A stretch of DNA of 64,000 bases from Endocalyx cinctus (taxonomy: Eukaryota; Ascomycota; Sordariomycetes; Amphisphaeriales; Apiosporaceae): contig BCKC01000001.1 in NCBI GenBank assembly GCA_001600455.1, positions 7,075,418 through 7,139,417 on the forward strand, in the 5' to 3' direction. Both the position numbers and the translations under genes were made by a program. The first letter of the stretch is position 1; each line of letters begins with the position of its first letter. Positions 10,705 through 22,566 of the stretch are shown in pieces. The notes below the pieces were generated by a model. That model made no database searches, was not told where the DNA came from, and saw nothing but the letters and a program-made list of their open reading frames with translations.

Positions 10705-12264
10705 TTTCCCCTTTGGCTTATACGCCTGTATGTCAGATGAAATCGAAGTTTGTACGAAAATGATAATGAAGTCAAGGTGTCTCTGAAGAGGTTTGTCAGA
10801 AATTGTCTATGTTTGCACGTACATATACCATATTATATGGTATATCTTGGTGGGGATTTCTAAGAAGCAAGACTAGCTTCAGCGTGATCGGAATAAAAAC
10901 GCGTACATCCTCGGAGTAAAAGTTACTAGTAGAGGCACACGCTCTCTTCTCATACTCCGGGCCCACCGCTAGAAAGTTGCGTCGGCGTATTAAATATCCA
11001 GACTTAGTAGATGGCCATGTAAACTACGAAGGGGTGCTACGTGACATCGCCATGACTGTAACAAACCTGCGGGACTTAATGCATCTTTGGCAAATAGCGG
11101 CTGGCTACTCAATTAGATCTAGAAACCTGGCATCTCCGGACTAGGTGTCGGGCACAAGATGTATTAATAATTGGAGATACGCCGGCGACTTAGACAGAAA
11201 TTACTCCAGTCCTTTCCTAAGCTAGCAAAAAAGAAAAAGCAACATGGATTATGATCTATACAAAAATCTGCAGCGTCAGATGACCTCGGCTGCATCGCAT
11301 TTTATCACAGTCAGTCCGTTTATCCCTCATATTACTAATATAATTTTATGTGAAGACACTCCTTAGCTTATCGTGATCTCTAGGTTCTACGGCATGTATC
11401 AGTCCAAGTATGGGTTTCTGGCGGTTAGTTTGATTGGCCTGCAAACCGAATCACGTAATAATAATTCTAGAAGTTAAATACATAAATTTTCTACTCTGAA
11501 TATAATAAAATAATAAATCCTGAAGATCCCTCGTTTTCTGCGGCGGTCACGTCTCGCATGGACGATACTGAACTTATCATCATCGCGGCATCCAGACGGA
11601 CCCCTTATTTACTTGGCGGGCTCTCTTACGCTAAAGAATGGGCGTGTACAACAATCGGTGTTATGCGTACGTCCATCGTAGATCTCTTGACTGCCTTTGT
11701 CCCTGTTAGCCTTACTGTCGAGCCTGCGATTAATCTAACTTGATTCCTGAAGCAGACTCCGTAGATGCTAGTTTTCGATGCCAGGAAAACCACTATTTCC
11801 AGTGCTGGAACTCTTGTCAGCATATTACATAGGCCACGGCCCTGAATCATAAATAACTGCTCGCCTGAGCTGTGATAGAGAATACAACATCATAAACATA
11901 ATCAATCAATCAATACAATTGCGTTTGCCAACACTCTTTACTCAATTTCGCTGATAGCTAGGCGAAGTGAGAGCTGCTGACAAGAACAGCGAGTCTTCCA
12001 AAATTTACAAAATTTTCCGTCTCGTGTAATAAAAGAGAATTGATACCATAAGTTAATACAATTTAATGAACACTATCCATGGCTATCCTCTATCCAATCA
12101 AGTCTTACATCGTTTCTGTCAGAAACCATCTTCACTCGAGGCACTCTTGCAGTTTATAGAAAGGTCTGAATCCCTGGTCAAGCTTAAAGCTGAAGTGGGG
12201 TCGTGATATAATTTTCAACCCATTTCATCAACTACACGCGACTGGGCAGAGCGACCTGGGAGAC
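10705..12264. other. Intergenic region, no gene seen
   Basis: About 1.5 kb between two minus-strand genes, AT-rich, presumably including the UNC93-like gene promoter. The short frames around 11558-11850 have no recognisable features. Confidence 0.6.
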
Positions 12265-14046
12265 TCAGGCAAAATCAAATTTCACAAATAGGGAACACTT
12301 CGTCTCGCGACCCTTCAAGTCTAACATGCGAATGAAGTTCCACTGACCAGGCACCACATACAAAAGCCTAACAGCAGCGACAGCGAGTATGGGGTTGACG
12401 GCGAAGCTGGCGTCACTCTTGATGAGAAGGCGCAGGAAAGCGAGCTCGCTATCTTCGTATTCTTCCCACTCCAACACCTCGTCCCAGATAGGATCGGTGG
12501 GCGGAGGGTTGTCCCCACGGTGCAAGAAGCCGAGCCGATGATGCTTATAGGGCGCGGTCTTGCGCTTCGGGTGTTTGTCGCCATCGAGCTGGTCAGGGAG
12601 TATAAGCGAGCAGGTCACGTAAGGCTTGAGGTCGTCATCGTCATCAGAATCGTCATGTTTCGGCAAGGGCACGTCGGATGCGCCAACGACGTGCAGACGA
12701 AGCGTTCGCTTCTGCCCCGTGCTTAGCTTACCAGAACCGCCACTTCGCAGCGCCGCCGGCTTCAGCACATACCCGTCAGTGCCACTGAAAAGCGCTTCGT
12801 TGAGTTGGATGGCGGCGCCAAAAGTCTGCCAGTTTAGGGCGCATATCTGAGCACCAACACCCCAGAACGGAACTGGTCGCAGATTTTTAGACGAGATGCG
12901 TGTGCCCTTAGGGAAAACGCGCATAAGATGGTGCGAGTTATGTCGGGCGATTGGTTCCGCCGCCTTGGGTAGATGAGAGGCCAGGCCCGTCTCGGATACA
13001 TTGATCAAGTGATCGTGGGGACCATCTTTCAACACAGTCTCGAACCATGAGTTGTCCTTGGGTTTCACAGACTGCGCGTACACTCCCAACGCGGCAAGCT
13101 CGGGGATAATAGCGCCTTTCGCGGCAGCGGCCTTCTTTTGAACCTTGTACGCAGCGCGTGCGCGCTTTTCTTCCGTCTCCTCATCATCATACTCGTCTGA
13201 GCTTGAGTCAGATTCGGCTGCCTCGTCCGGCAGGTGATATTCGACAATCATCACGATCTTGGAGCCTAAGTCGGCCAAGGAGACAGGCTCGGAGTCAATG
13301 GTAGGGTCCTGTTCCTCGTGTCCTTTCTCACGCACGGCCCTGCTCAATAAACGGTCACCCCATATATCGGCCATGATCTCAACGAGGCGTTGCTGACCGT
13401 GCGCACTACAGTGATTTTCGAGTGAGATCATGATGGGTGCCGCATGGTAACCTTGCGCGTCGGAGGGTCGGACGGCCTCGGCATCTACGACATCACGGAT
13501 TGTCTCACAGACGGCGCGGAACGGTATATGCGACACGAGTGTGTAACCATGAGTGACCTTAGGCTCGTCTGGGTTGTCGTCATTGTCCCATGCATCTATC
13601 TCAACACATCGCGACCCTGTGTTTAAAGCTACCTCGTAAGCCGAGGCCGACGAAGTTCCATGCAATTGGTGGCCAAGTAAATAAGTGTTGTGGCTTGAGC
13701 TAATGAAATACTCTGGTAGCGGATGGGACCTATCGGTCACTTCAGGCGGTACGAATATATGCGGCTTCTCGAGAAGCTGTTGCATTGCCGCACTATACTG
13801 GTCCGAGGATGAGGTGGACGCTACATCTTCCTCTGACAATATGCCTTGATGTACAATAAATGATTTGAGCGCATTACTCACTCTCAATTGGCTTTTCGTA
13901 TTGCCTGAGGCCCGGGCCTTGTGACCGCCACCTGCAACGGTGTAGTCGTCGATTTCTTCGCCAGCTTCGTCATCGACGAATTTCCCCGCAGACCCAGAAG
14001 AAAGTGGGTTCAGCTTGGCAAGTCGGGAAGTGAGGGATTCGGTCAT
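12265..14046 (-). CDS. Phosphoinositide-specific phospholipase C
   Basis: An intronless 593-residue protein. It would cleave phosphatidylinositol 4,5-bisphosphate into inositol trisphosphate and diacylglycerol in calcium-dependent signalling. The X box begins near residue 108 with HPLPEYFISSSHNTYLLG, containing the first catalytic histidine. The calcium-binding block RCVEIDAWDND and the second catalytic histidine in HGYTLVSHIPFRAV follow. The acidic X/Y linker (ESDSSSDEYDDEETEE) sits near residues 280-295. The Y box ends with ALNWQTFGAAIQLNEALF and GTDGYVLKPAALR. A C2 domain follows from about residue 450 (LRLHVVGASDVPLP, KPYVTCSLIL). No clear N-terminal PH domain and only a short helical region before X are seen, so it belongs to the compact fungal type. 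All catalytic residues appear present. Confidence 0.95.
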   Translation of the reverse strand: MTESLTSRLAKLNPLSSGSAGKFVDDEAGEEIDDYTVAGGGHKARASGNTKSQLRVSNALKSFIVHQGILSEEDVASTSSSDQYSAAMQQLLEKPHIFVPPEVTDRSHPLPEYFISSSHNTYLLGHQLHGTSSASAYEVALNTGSRCVEIDAWDNDDNPDEPKVTHGYTLVSHIPFRAVCETIRDVVDAEAVRPSDAQGYHAAPIMISLENHCSAHGQQRLVEIMADIWGDRLLSRAVREKGHEEQDPTIDSEPVSLADLGSKIVMIVEYHLPDEAAESDSSSDEYDDEETEEKRARAAYKVQKKAAAAKGAIIPELAALGVYAQSVKPKDNSWFETVLKDGPHDHLINVSETGLASHLPKAAEPIARHNSHHLMRVFPKGTRISSKNLRPVPFWGVGAQICALNWQTFGAAIQLNEALFSGTDGYVLKPAALRSGGSGKLSTGQKRTLRLHVVGASDVPLPKHDDSDDDDDLKPYVTCSLILPDQLDGDKHPKRKTAPYKHHRLGFLHRGDNPPPTDPIWDEVLEWEEYEDSELAFLRLLIKSDASFAVNPILAVAAVRLLYVVPGQWNFIRMLDLKGRETKCSLFVKFDFA

Positions 14047-15777
14047 GTTCAGTATTTGGGTCTAGACAACCACTTTGCCTATGAAGTCTTTGATAGATTA
14101 ACGAATAAAATAATTATATTCTAAATCAATGAGCAACTTTTAGAATTTCTTAACACATGGATCGAGATGGTTTTTAGAGGATAAGCAAGGTAGTCAGGCA
14201 GTTAAATGAGGGGAAGATCCATATTACGTACAGTAACTATCTTACCCCCTACTAACCTGATTTCAGCATTACTAAATTAGTATGAAACAGGCAGACAGGG
14301 TAAACCCCCTGAGCTTACATCTGTCATATCATTCAGCCCTATGACGAGCATCACATTAATATAGAAATCATACTGTAGCCGCTGAGTCGAGGCTCATATA
14401 ATTTTTACAAATATAGTTGAAGCAAAAGTTTTGTTGATTCACATTAAATTCATATTTTGGATATATATTAATTACACAAGGACATTACATCTTTTGATCA
14501 CGTTTGAGACGTAAACATAAAATTTCCATTTTAACGAGCCAAGATGAAACAGTGTAATTATTACGATGTAACAACTCTGGGTCGGCATTTAAATACACCC
14601 GTCTTCGTTTTCATTCCCTTCTGATCTGAAAAAGTATTCATCGAATATTAAAGTAAACGATAATTTTCACATAGGGGGAGGGAGTTAAGATGAAGACGGT
14701 TGAAAATCCATAGGTTGGGATTCAGTGCTTTACTTAGTAAAACCTGCGTCTGAATTTCGATGTCTTCATTGATGTCGTGTTAACTCTCGTCGACTTCTAA
14801 TTCGCTTGACTGATAGGTTTCGGTAAAATGAAGAAGAAAACGGCAATAACACTTTCTCAATAACCAAATACGCAGACTTTCAACTTATGTAGAAATCCTA
14901 CCGTTAATTTTCTTTTCGGTATTATTAGACTATTCGAATTATTGTATTAAGAGAAACGAAAGGAAACTCTTAGTTTTTCATCTACCTGTTTTTTTTTTTT
15001 TTTTTTTTTTTTGACTTATAAGCTACAAGAGGTCACTTAGATTGATTTTGTAACGCCGAATTGCATCTACTGCACGTAGCATCGTGATTTTGATCGGTAC
15101 ATCTAAGTTGTCCTACTAAGAGGCATTAACGCTGTAGTAATTTATGGAGATATCAGAAGCATATTTAAATAGAAGATTTTACGATGACCCACGAGGCTGA
15201 AAATACCCGTTGACGTCTTCTTAAGAAGCAATGGAGTTATTCAAATTCCTGTCTTCACTAGCCTCCACTTAGCACAAAGAAAATAAATACGGGCGCTGAC
15301 ATCCAAGACAGTGGTTGCATATAAAGGTATGTCCCGTGACTCATGTATCTATGGTTCTTTTATAATGGCCACTCCTTATCAGCTACCTCAGTTATTACAT
15401 TGTATTTAAAAATTACCCGTATTCCCATCTTGTAAGTATTGGGAAATAAATAGTTACTAGTCAAAATGGGTAATTACTATTAGTTTAAAAAAAAATCCTG
15501 GTCAACACTAACTAAATACGACGATTATATGGTCACGCGAATAGAATTTCAGCTTATCGGGACACTTCAGGTTCGTCACCCAAAGCCTTGCTGATTCGTT
15601 AAATATCTTATCATAACGTAGAGCTGAAAGAGGGGGACTTTGCGCTATTATTATAGTAATTACGATGAAGTCTATGATGTTCCTGTTTCTCTGCTTTAGG
15701 ATATAGATATTCCACCGGCCGTCGGTAATAAAGTCTATTTCGATATTTTGAAGCAACAAGAAATATCAGCGTCGGCT
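14047..15777. other. Intergenic region with long T tract
   Basis: About 1.7 kb between divergently transcribed genes. It includes a 24-base T run at 14989-15012 followed by GACTT. No gene is visible. It must carry the promoters of both the phospholipase C and the HET gene. Confidence 0.6.
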
Positions 15778-18140
15778 ATGTCTCTTAGCAATTCCCATAT
15801 TTCCCCGTACGTTTATCGTCATTTAGAACAACGCGATCATGTCAGATTATGTACCCTCCTTCCCGGTGATTACGAAGACAGAATACAACTACGAATATTT
15901 CATGTCTCTCTTGCTGACTTTGTACTTCCAACCACGCTGAATAATCGAATGACAATCAAAGAGTTAGAAGCAACGTTACCACCTAAATGGTGGGTATACG
16001 AGACTACGGATGGGCGATACTATTTCTACTATGAAGAGGAGGGAGGTGCTAACTGGAAAGCTTCTTGGCGTCACCCTGATCCCGGATTTGACCACTCAAG
16101 ATATCTATATCAAAATGTACACGAGGAACCACTTGCTCCAAAAGTGGATTTTGAAGCCTTGTCATATACTTGGGGTGTAAAATCTCAGTACGGCCTGGCT
16201 TTCATAGAGTCGGATGAAGGAAGCGATCATACCACGCTGTCGCTCAACCGCAACTTGACTATAGCCTTGCGGCACCTACGTTACCGAGATAGATCACGAA
16301 CATTGTGGATTGATGCTATATGTATCAATCAAGATGACGACTGTGAGAAATCCATGCAGATAGTTCGCATGCCATCTATCTATAAACAAGCGAAACGAGT
16401 AGTTGTTTGGCTGGGCGAGGAAGAATCCAAAAGCCGACTAGCAATAGACACGCTCGATTACTTCAGCAAACAGCTAGTGAGGACCATAGATAACTGGATG
16501 TTCTGTACTCCAGAAGCGGAAGAACCTTTCTGGTGCGAAGCCTCTTGTAGTCTGCCATACGACGACGAAATTTGGTGGAGCATCGGCGAGTTGATTAAGA
16601 GATCATGGTTCACTCGTCTATGGGTCATACAAGAGATACAACTCGCAAATAAAGATGCTATCATCATGTGCGGCGATCGCGAAATGTCCTGGCTGGCTTT
16701 TTCCAGCACAATTATAACTCTGTGGGTGAGTGAACTCTCCGCGTCTTGTCGCTATTAATAAACCGAATCCTAGCTGATGACCACGCTCTTTAGAATAAAA
16801 ATACTAATCCTCCCTCTTTTTCACGATCAACGTTATCATTAGTGGAGCAAATTGCGAACTCGGAACTGAAAAGAGCGCCGATATCTCACATACTTCGCAT
16901 TGTACTAGCTCGAGATTGTTTGAATCCTCGCGATAAGATATACGGAGTTCTTGGCTTGCTATCTACAAAGTTTACTCAAACAATCAACCATTCATACTCA
17001 CTACGTGTGGGTGAAGTATATAAGGATCTGGTTTTGAAACATGTGCAGCATGTAGAACGGCTTGAACTTTTACGCGACTGCCATTTTGAGAAACGGACCT
17101 TAAGCTTGGACGAGTTGCCTTCATGGGTGCCGGACTATTCACGAAAAACGACACGTTCAACCCCCTTTGATTGGCAGTTTAGTGCGGGTCATTCAAAGTG
17201 TTACGTTAAGTTGATCGGCCGAAATATATTGGAGACAATCGGCATTCGCTGCGACAAGATCACACACGTCGAGCCATTAACATTTGCGTCCGTCACTTTG
17301 CCTATGGATCCAAACAGCATTTTGCAATGCCACCAAAAAGGCGACGATGCTGAAATGTACTTGACAGGAGAGAATCTCTCTGACGTGTTCGCGAGAAGTG
17401 TAGTGGGTAACTATCTTCGAGATAGATTTCCAGTTAATTCGGTTCCAACTGTTGAGGATTGGACCGCTAGACTAAATCGTGGTGGCCTCGACGGTGTCAC
17501 AGCCAGCACAAATGACCTCACTTCCTCTTCATTCCAAGATGATTACGCTCGCGATTTAGTTCGAGGAAAAGTATATTTTCGGACGTCAAAAGGATATATA
17601 GGATTAGGGCAGTCAGGAACAAAACCAGGTCCGTATTTTGTTGGCTGACTCTATAATTCCGATCTCTTAAGCAGGGGTCATAACCAACTACATAATCGTT
17701 AACCGATACAACTAGGTGATATAATCTGTGTTTTTCTTGGGTGCGACTCACCGATAGTATTGCGAGAGCAGCCTACAGGATCCGGCCGATTCATCGTCGT
17801 TGGTGAATGTTATGCCCACGGCTTGCAAGACTCAGCAGCGATACTACGCCCTCTAAAGAACCCATGGAAGATACAGGTATTTATAGAAGTTGGGAAAATA
17901 GCAGTCTATCGATTTCTAAATAAAGATACCGGAGAACTTGTTGATGACGACCCACGACTACAACCCTTATCGGAGAAAGAATGGGAGGTGATAGGTTCCG
18001 ATAGGACTGTTGATGATCCTGCTACTTTCAGAAACTTTAGACATAAGGCTACGGGTACCATCTACAAATCAGATCCAAGATTAACTGTCGAAGCACTAAC
18101 ACTTAATAGAGTACCTCTAGAATCATTTGCCATATACTGA
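15778..18140 (+). CDS. Heterokaryon-incompatibility (HET) domain protein with WW-like modules
   Basis: Three exons, 15778-16725, 16794-17628 and 17716-18140, splice in phase to about 735 residues. I chose the ATG at 15778; an upstream TTG is in frame but is not a normal fungal start. The HET domain spans about residues 115-320: FEALSYTWG, LWIDAICINQDD, RMPSIYKQAKRVVVWLGEEE, SWFTRLWVIQEIQLA. HET domains trigger cell death on non-self recognition during hyphal fusion. After it come PRDKIYGVLGLLS and, later, GRFIVVGECYAHGL, the usual conserved tail of this class. Residues about 67-105 (LPPKWWVYETTDGRYYFYY, later WRHPDPG) look like a WW domain. The last 85 residues hold two further TG...DPRL modules (NKDTGELVDDDPRL, HKATGTIYKSDPRL). 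All reading frames are intact. The partner gene cannot be inferred. Confidence 0.9.
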
Positions 18141-18604
18141 TATTCATGTTAACTGTTTGGACAAATTATTTACAACTATTAGAGGTACTTCCAGGTTCAC
18201 TAACGTTAAGGATATAGTAATTACTTTGGGAAGAAGAAGAAGAAGAATCTATTTCTAGAGAGAGCTTTCTACAGGACAAGAATTATAAATATCCAAATTA
18301 GATACATTCAATTTGAAGTATAAAAGATTGTTATATGGAAACTTTTCTTGAAAACAGACCAATATTCCAGTATAAATAATATTTTTATACTGCATATCCT
18401 CCAGTTAGTTATCTAAGTAGAAATTGGTGGTCTGCTTATATGAGTGCTACCTAAGCTTGGGGCTCAGGGGTATCCTTGTTGAGCCAATTCCCCCCTTATT
18501 CGTGACATCATTCTAATCAAATGCTTTACAATAACAACAACAACAAACAAATAGTGAAACAATAGTTATACAGGCCCAAAGAATTCATTTAGTTAGATAT
18601 CCTT
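18141..18604. other. Convergent intergenic region
   Basis: Lies between the 3' ends of two convergent genes. It holds a short GAA repeat near 18231-18247 and no gene. Confidence 0.6.
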
Positions 18605-19367
18605 CTACAGCCGTTTACCCCCCCTTTTGACGATCCGCCACGTCACCAGAGCCGTGATTATCAATAGCACCGGAACACCAACACCGACACCAACACCGAC
18701 ACCGAGCTTCCACTTATTGTACAAGTTGTTTCGAGAGACCTCGGCATTGGTGTTCAAGTACCCGGCCACCACGCTATTCGCCACGGAAAACTGCTGTGAG
18801 TCGTCCGTTGCGTAGTTTCCTTGACTGTCTGGTTCTAGATAGGAGACAATAAGAACGTTCTGAATGCCTTGACCGGCGACCACTCGGGCATCCGATGAAC
18901 TCATGTTGGGAGCAAGGGTCGTCGGAAAGGAGTCGAAAATCTCGTCGAATTTCAAGACGTAAGAAGAGTCAGTGGTATCTTTTCATTTGCATTAGTGTTA
19001 TCTGTCTTGACGTGTGAGGCTTGAGAGTAGACATACTAGTCTCCCATAAGACCATCGAACTTTGGGAGTTGATGTCCAGGTTACCGCTCCATCGGATTCG
19101 AATTGGATGCTCCTCCGAGGCTTGTTTTATTGATTTCCATGTTATGTCATAACTCTCACTCGAGATCAGTAGAGCAGGGTTTTCTCCGCGATCAACAGCG
19201 CGATATTTGTAGGTGTTCTCTGGGAACGAGCACCCGCCTTCATTGCCACTAGAACACCATTTGAAAGAAGTCAGGCAAAGTAGACTGGCTTCAGGACATT
19301 GTATCTCCCAGCTGAGCCCGAAAGATGCTAGAAGCAAGGTTGGGAACAAGTATGAAAAAGGCTTCAT
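18605..19367 (-). CDS. Secreted/single-pass membrane protein with GV repeat, hypothetical
   Basis: Two exons, 19367-19037 and 18978-18605, give about 234 residues. The 58-base intron has a GTATGT donor, a CACTAATG branch site and a GAAAAG acceptor, and restores the frame. Residues 1-20 form a signal peptide (MKPFSYLFPTLLLASFGLSW). The ectodomain has several cysteines near its start (IQCPEASLLCLTSFKWCSS, GGCSFPENTY) and is otherwise unrecognised. Near the C-terminus, KWKLGVGVGVGVGVPVLLI runs into a transmembrane helix (LLIITALVTWRIVKRGGKRL) with a short basic cytosolic tail. This layout resembles fungal surface proteins in which a secreted domain is tethered by one helix. The GV stretch is coded by a 12-base DNA repeat at about 18675-18703 that could vary in length. 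No family could be assigned. Confidence 0.75.
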
Positions 19368-21366
19368 CTTGGAAGGTGTTGGAGGGGTACAGTTTCGATT
19401 GAAGATGATATGAAGAGTGTGTTGAGATAATAATTAATTGGTGGAAAAAAGAAAATATAGAATATAATACAGTGCAAGGCGGAAAGTTGTCGTTCAAAAG
19501 TACGAAGCATGTCATTTCTCTTATATACTCATAGTTGATTCTATCCATCATGATATTGGAAAAAGTGATGTCATGAATAATCGGCGACAAAAAGTTAATG
19601 ATTTTCTTTTCGTGTTGGTTGCATGGTCTTGCGAGCCAATGGGGATATGTTGTGTTGGTGCAGGCTGTTGGCAAAGGATTTCCGCCTCCAAAGCCAAGAC
19701 CAGAACGAAGTGGCTTTTTTCTAATAAAATATAGATGCTTCACTATCCCGGAATTTTGAGTTAATCATAGCTGATCATGTTGGGGTTGTTTCGCATTCTC
19801 ACGGTGTGAAGTTGATTATCATGGGATGCTACCGCGAACCAACTACTTATTTTCGCCCTCAACTCAGCCTTGGCTGAAGTCATTAATATTGGTTCAGATG
19901 ACTTGAATAAAATTTCATGTTCTTGGATTAACTTCGCTTCAAGTGAGTTGTTCAATCGGGAGTTTAATTATCTCTTTTGTCCGGGGATGAAGGGATTCCT
20001 GACGCCTTTCTCAAATGACCACCCATCATCAAAAGTAACCAGTCAATTGGGAAAAGTTTCTGGTGAGTAGTAATATTCTATTTAAAACGAAATAGTTACT
20101 GTTATTAAATTTTATAATTGAAGTCTATTGTTATGATATGGAACGTTCCATCCAGCTTTGCCTGGTTATGCCGTACTAAATAATTACCAAAATCCCGACG
20201 ATGATGACATAATTTACAAGCAGGCTCATAAACATGGGAATTATTCTAAGTTTTTATTATTTTATTAGTCGCTTGATTATCCATTCCGCCTCTTTCGTCT
20301 GCCAGCCTGAAGTAGAGGTAAGTCTTCGGCCTCGCCTCTGAGTGATTTCAACTGTTCAGCGCCAAGATGCGTTGGCAACACATTTTTGCTATTTATACAA
20401 TGTAATTAATGAAAACCACCCGTTTTCACGGTAAAGCATGCATAACCGAAAATATGGATGCTTAAGCGATAATTACTTATAGTTTTCGGTCAAACCTTGT
20501 CACTTTCGCAGAGTCGTATTCTGTTACAGATCAGGTTCAGCTCTATCCCAGGCTGGTTGATGAAAATATATTTCAACTGGTAATCTGAGTACTGCCTCAA
20601 CTGAGTTCTTAGATGCCTCTCTTGAAGTATTGCTTGTCACTAGATACCGGTTTGATGAAATTATGAGCAGTCTTGTAAGTTGAAGTAACCCCACTGCTCC
20701 TTACCGACTCGGTTATCGGTTTACTTTCAGTTGGAGGCTCAACCGGAACTAGGAATAGTTTATCTCAGTACTATCAATAATCAAAGATTTCTGGATTTAT
20801 TAAAATGCAATACCTTGTCTGAATTGCTGTGCCTTCACCCTGCGATGCCTTTTGGAGTGCAAACCTTGTCTCTTCTATATTCATGAGCTCTACAATTACT
20901 ATTTAATCATCTGGATATGTCGTCAGCCGCGCTTCCATATTCATTTCCAGTGGTATATAGCTCTTAATTGATAGAAATACCGACGACGTCATTCTTGAGA
21001 TATTGTATCATTTACAGATGATGAAGTCTAGATTCAATTTCGAGTCATAGTATTAGTTACACCGTTCCGAGTTAGAAATGTCTACCAGGGACTACGTCAA
21101 CACTCGCCTTCAGGATTATAACGAATAAAGATAATTTCGAGGATATGTTTGATCCAAAGTGTACCATTACCCAAAAGAAAATCTATAAAAGGCAAGCTTT
21201 GTCCGGACTTACAAGGCATGAGAAGATAAACAATCCAAAATATTTCCTAGCACTATCAGCAACATTCATACCATCTTCAAGCTTTCCTCAAAATTGTTCC
21301 TTGCTTCTTCATATAAATATATATTTCGACCCTTCGTTTTCCTCTTCAAAAATAAGTTAACACGAA
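19368..21366. other. Intergenic region, no gene seen
   Basis: Two kilobases of AT-rich DNA between divergently oriented genes. The overlapping frames at 19213-19955 have no protein-like features. A TATA-like stretch (tataaatatatatttcg) lies about 55 bases before the next gene. Confidence 0.6.
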
Positions 21367-22566
21367 ATGGCTGCCGTAGCTGTAGCTGAAAGCATCGGTG
21401 TCGTCAGTGGCCTTCTCGGTATCTGGCAGTTTTTTGTCGATAATACGCCACAGGCAGACCCAGTCGGAGCTACTTATCGTGTTCAAGTTGGACTTGGACC
21501 CGAATCTGGGGAGGGACTTACCAATGCTGGCGGTAAAGTGAGAGAAATCAAGTCTTACAATAACTTTGGCGAACTGATCGCCTCTGGAAAGGGCGGGAAA
21601 ATCATGGAAGGCAGCTATTCCGATTTTATGATAGAACAAGATAACTCCCAGCAAGCTATCTCGACCGAGTTCTGTAGGTCTCTCCCCTAAACTATGTACC
21701 CTGGACAATCTCTATCGATCTCTCACCAGGTGATTTAACATTACTTTGTACGCAGACGCTGGAGATGACGCGATCTGTGTTGCCTTCATCAGCGCCACGC
21801 TTGCCGATGATAGTAAATGGGGCTGGGTTGGTGAATGGGGTAAGACCTGTGGTCTAGATTGGTACGCGAGTGGCTACGAGGTATGGAAAAATACTATTGG
21901 AGTCACTTAAATTTATGAATATGCTTTTTCTAACGATAATTATCATTTACAGCTGCAAGTCAAAGACTCAAAAACAATGTGAGACAACCACTCTTCCCCC
22001 CCACCTCCCCCTATTTCCTTTTGGTCTTCTGGCGTTAACCTCCGAAATCCAATAGGTCCCCGGCCTGTACTTGGGTCGATAGAGACCATACAAACGACTT
22101 CAAAGCCAGTGTTATCTCTATCAACTGGAAGCAGACTTCATTCAAAGAAGGCGATGCGCTTCCGGACGGCGACGGAACGGACATGTGCGGATCAGCGCTT
22201 CGGGCATGGGACGGCGACGGGGGCAAGCCGGTGGGGCTTGGCACGCAGAAGCGACAACTCGCGCGGCGCTCCCAGCGGTCCGACGACCGGCTCGTCATCA
22301 GCTCGATGAACCACCATAACGCGACCCAGCTCTGCGAGTCCGAGACCAGCTGGGGCCCCGATTTCGTCTCAAAGGCCGAAGGCATGTATTGCAACATGGA
22401 AACGCATGACCTCCTCCCCATCTGCGGCAACGGCATCACCGACAACTGCTTCTCCCTCGATGATCCGAACGGGCCCGCTGTCGTCGCTCGTAATGGCAAG
22501 AGAAGCTTAAGAAAGCCTACTAAAATTATTGAGTGGAAGAAAGAAGAAGAAAAAGAGGATAAGTAA
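21367..22566 (+). CDS. Uncharacterised fungal protein family
   Basis: Four exons, 21367-21673, 21756-21880, a 26-base exon 21953-21978 and 22056-22566, join in phase to about 322 residues. The protein starts MAAVAVAESIGVVSGLLGIW, a hydrophobic helix that is not a typical cleavable signal. A compact domain follows, with ATYRVQVGLGPESGEGLTNA, then DDAICVAFISATLADDSKWG, GEWGKTCGLDWYASGYE and PACTWVDRDHTNDFKASV. I recognise this arrangement (DDAIC, a WG...CG..WY segment and a C.W.D motif) from unannotated proteins in other ascomycetes, but no function is known to me. The second half has histidine- and cysteine-containing segments (SSMNHHNATQLCESETSWGP, MYCNMETHDLLPICGNGIT). The C-terminus is very basic and acidic by turns (KIIEWKKEEEKEDK). 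The gene model is well supported by phase. Confidence 0.75.
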
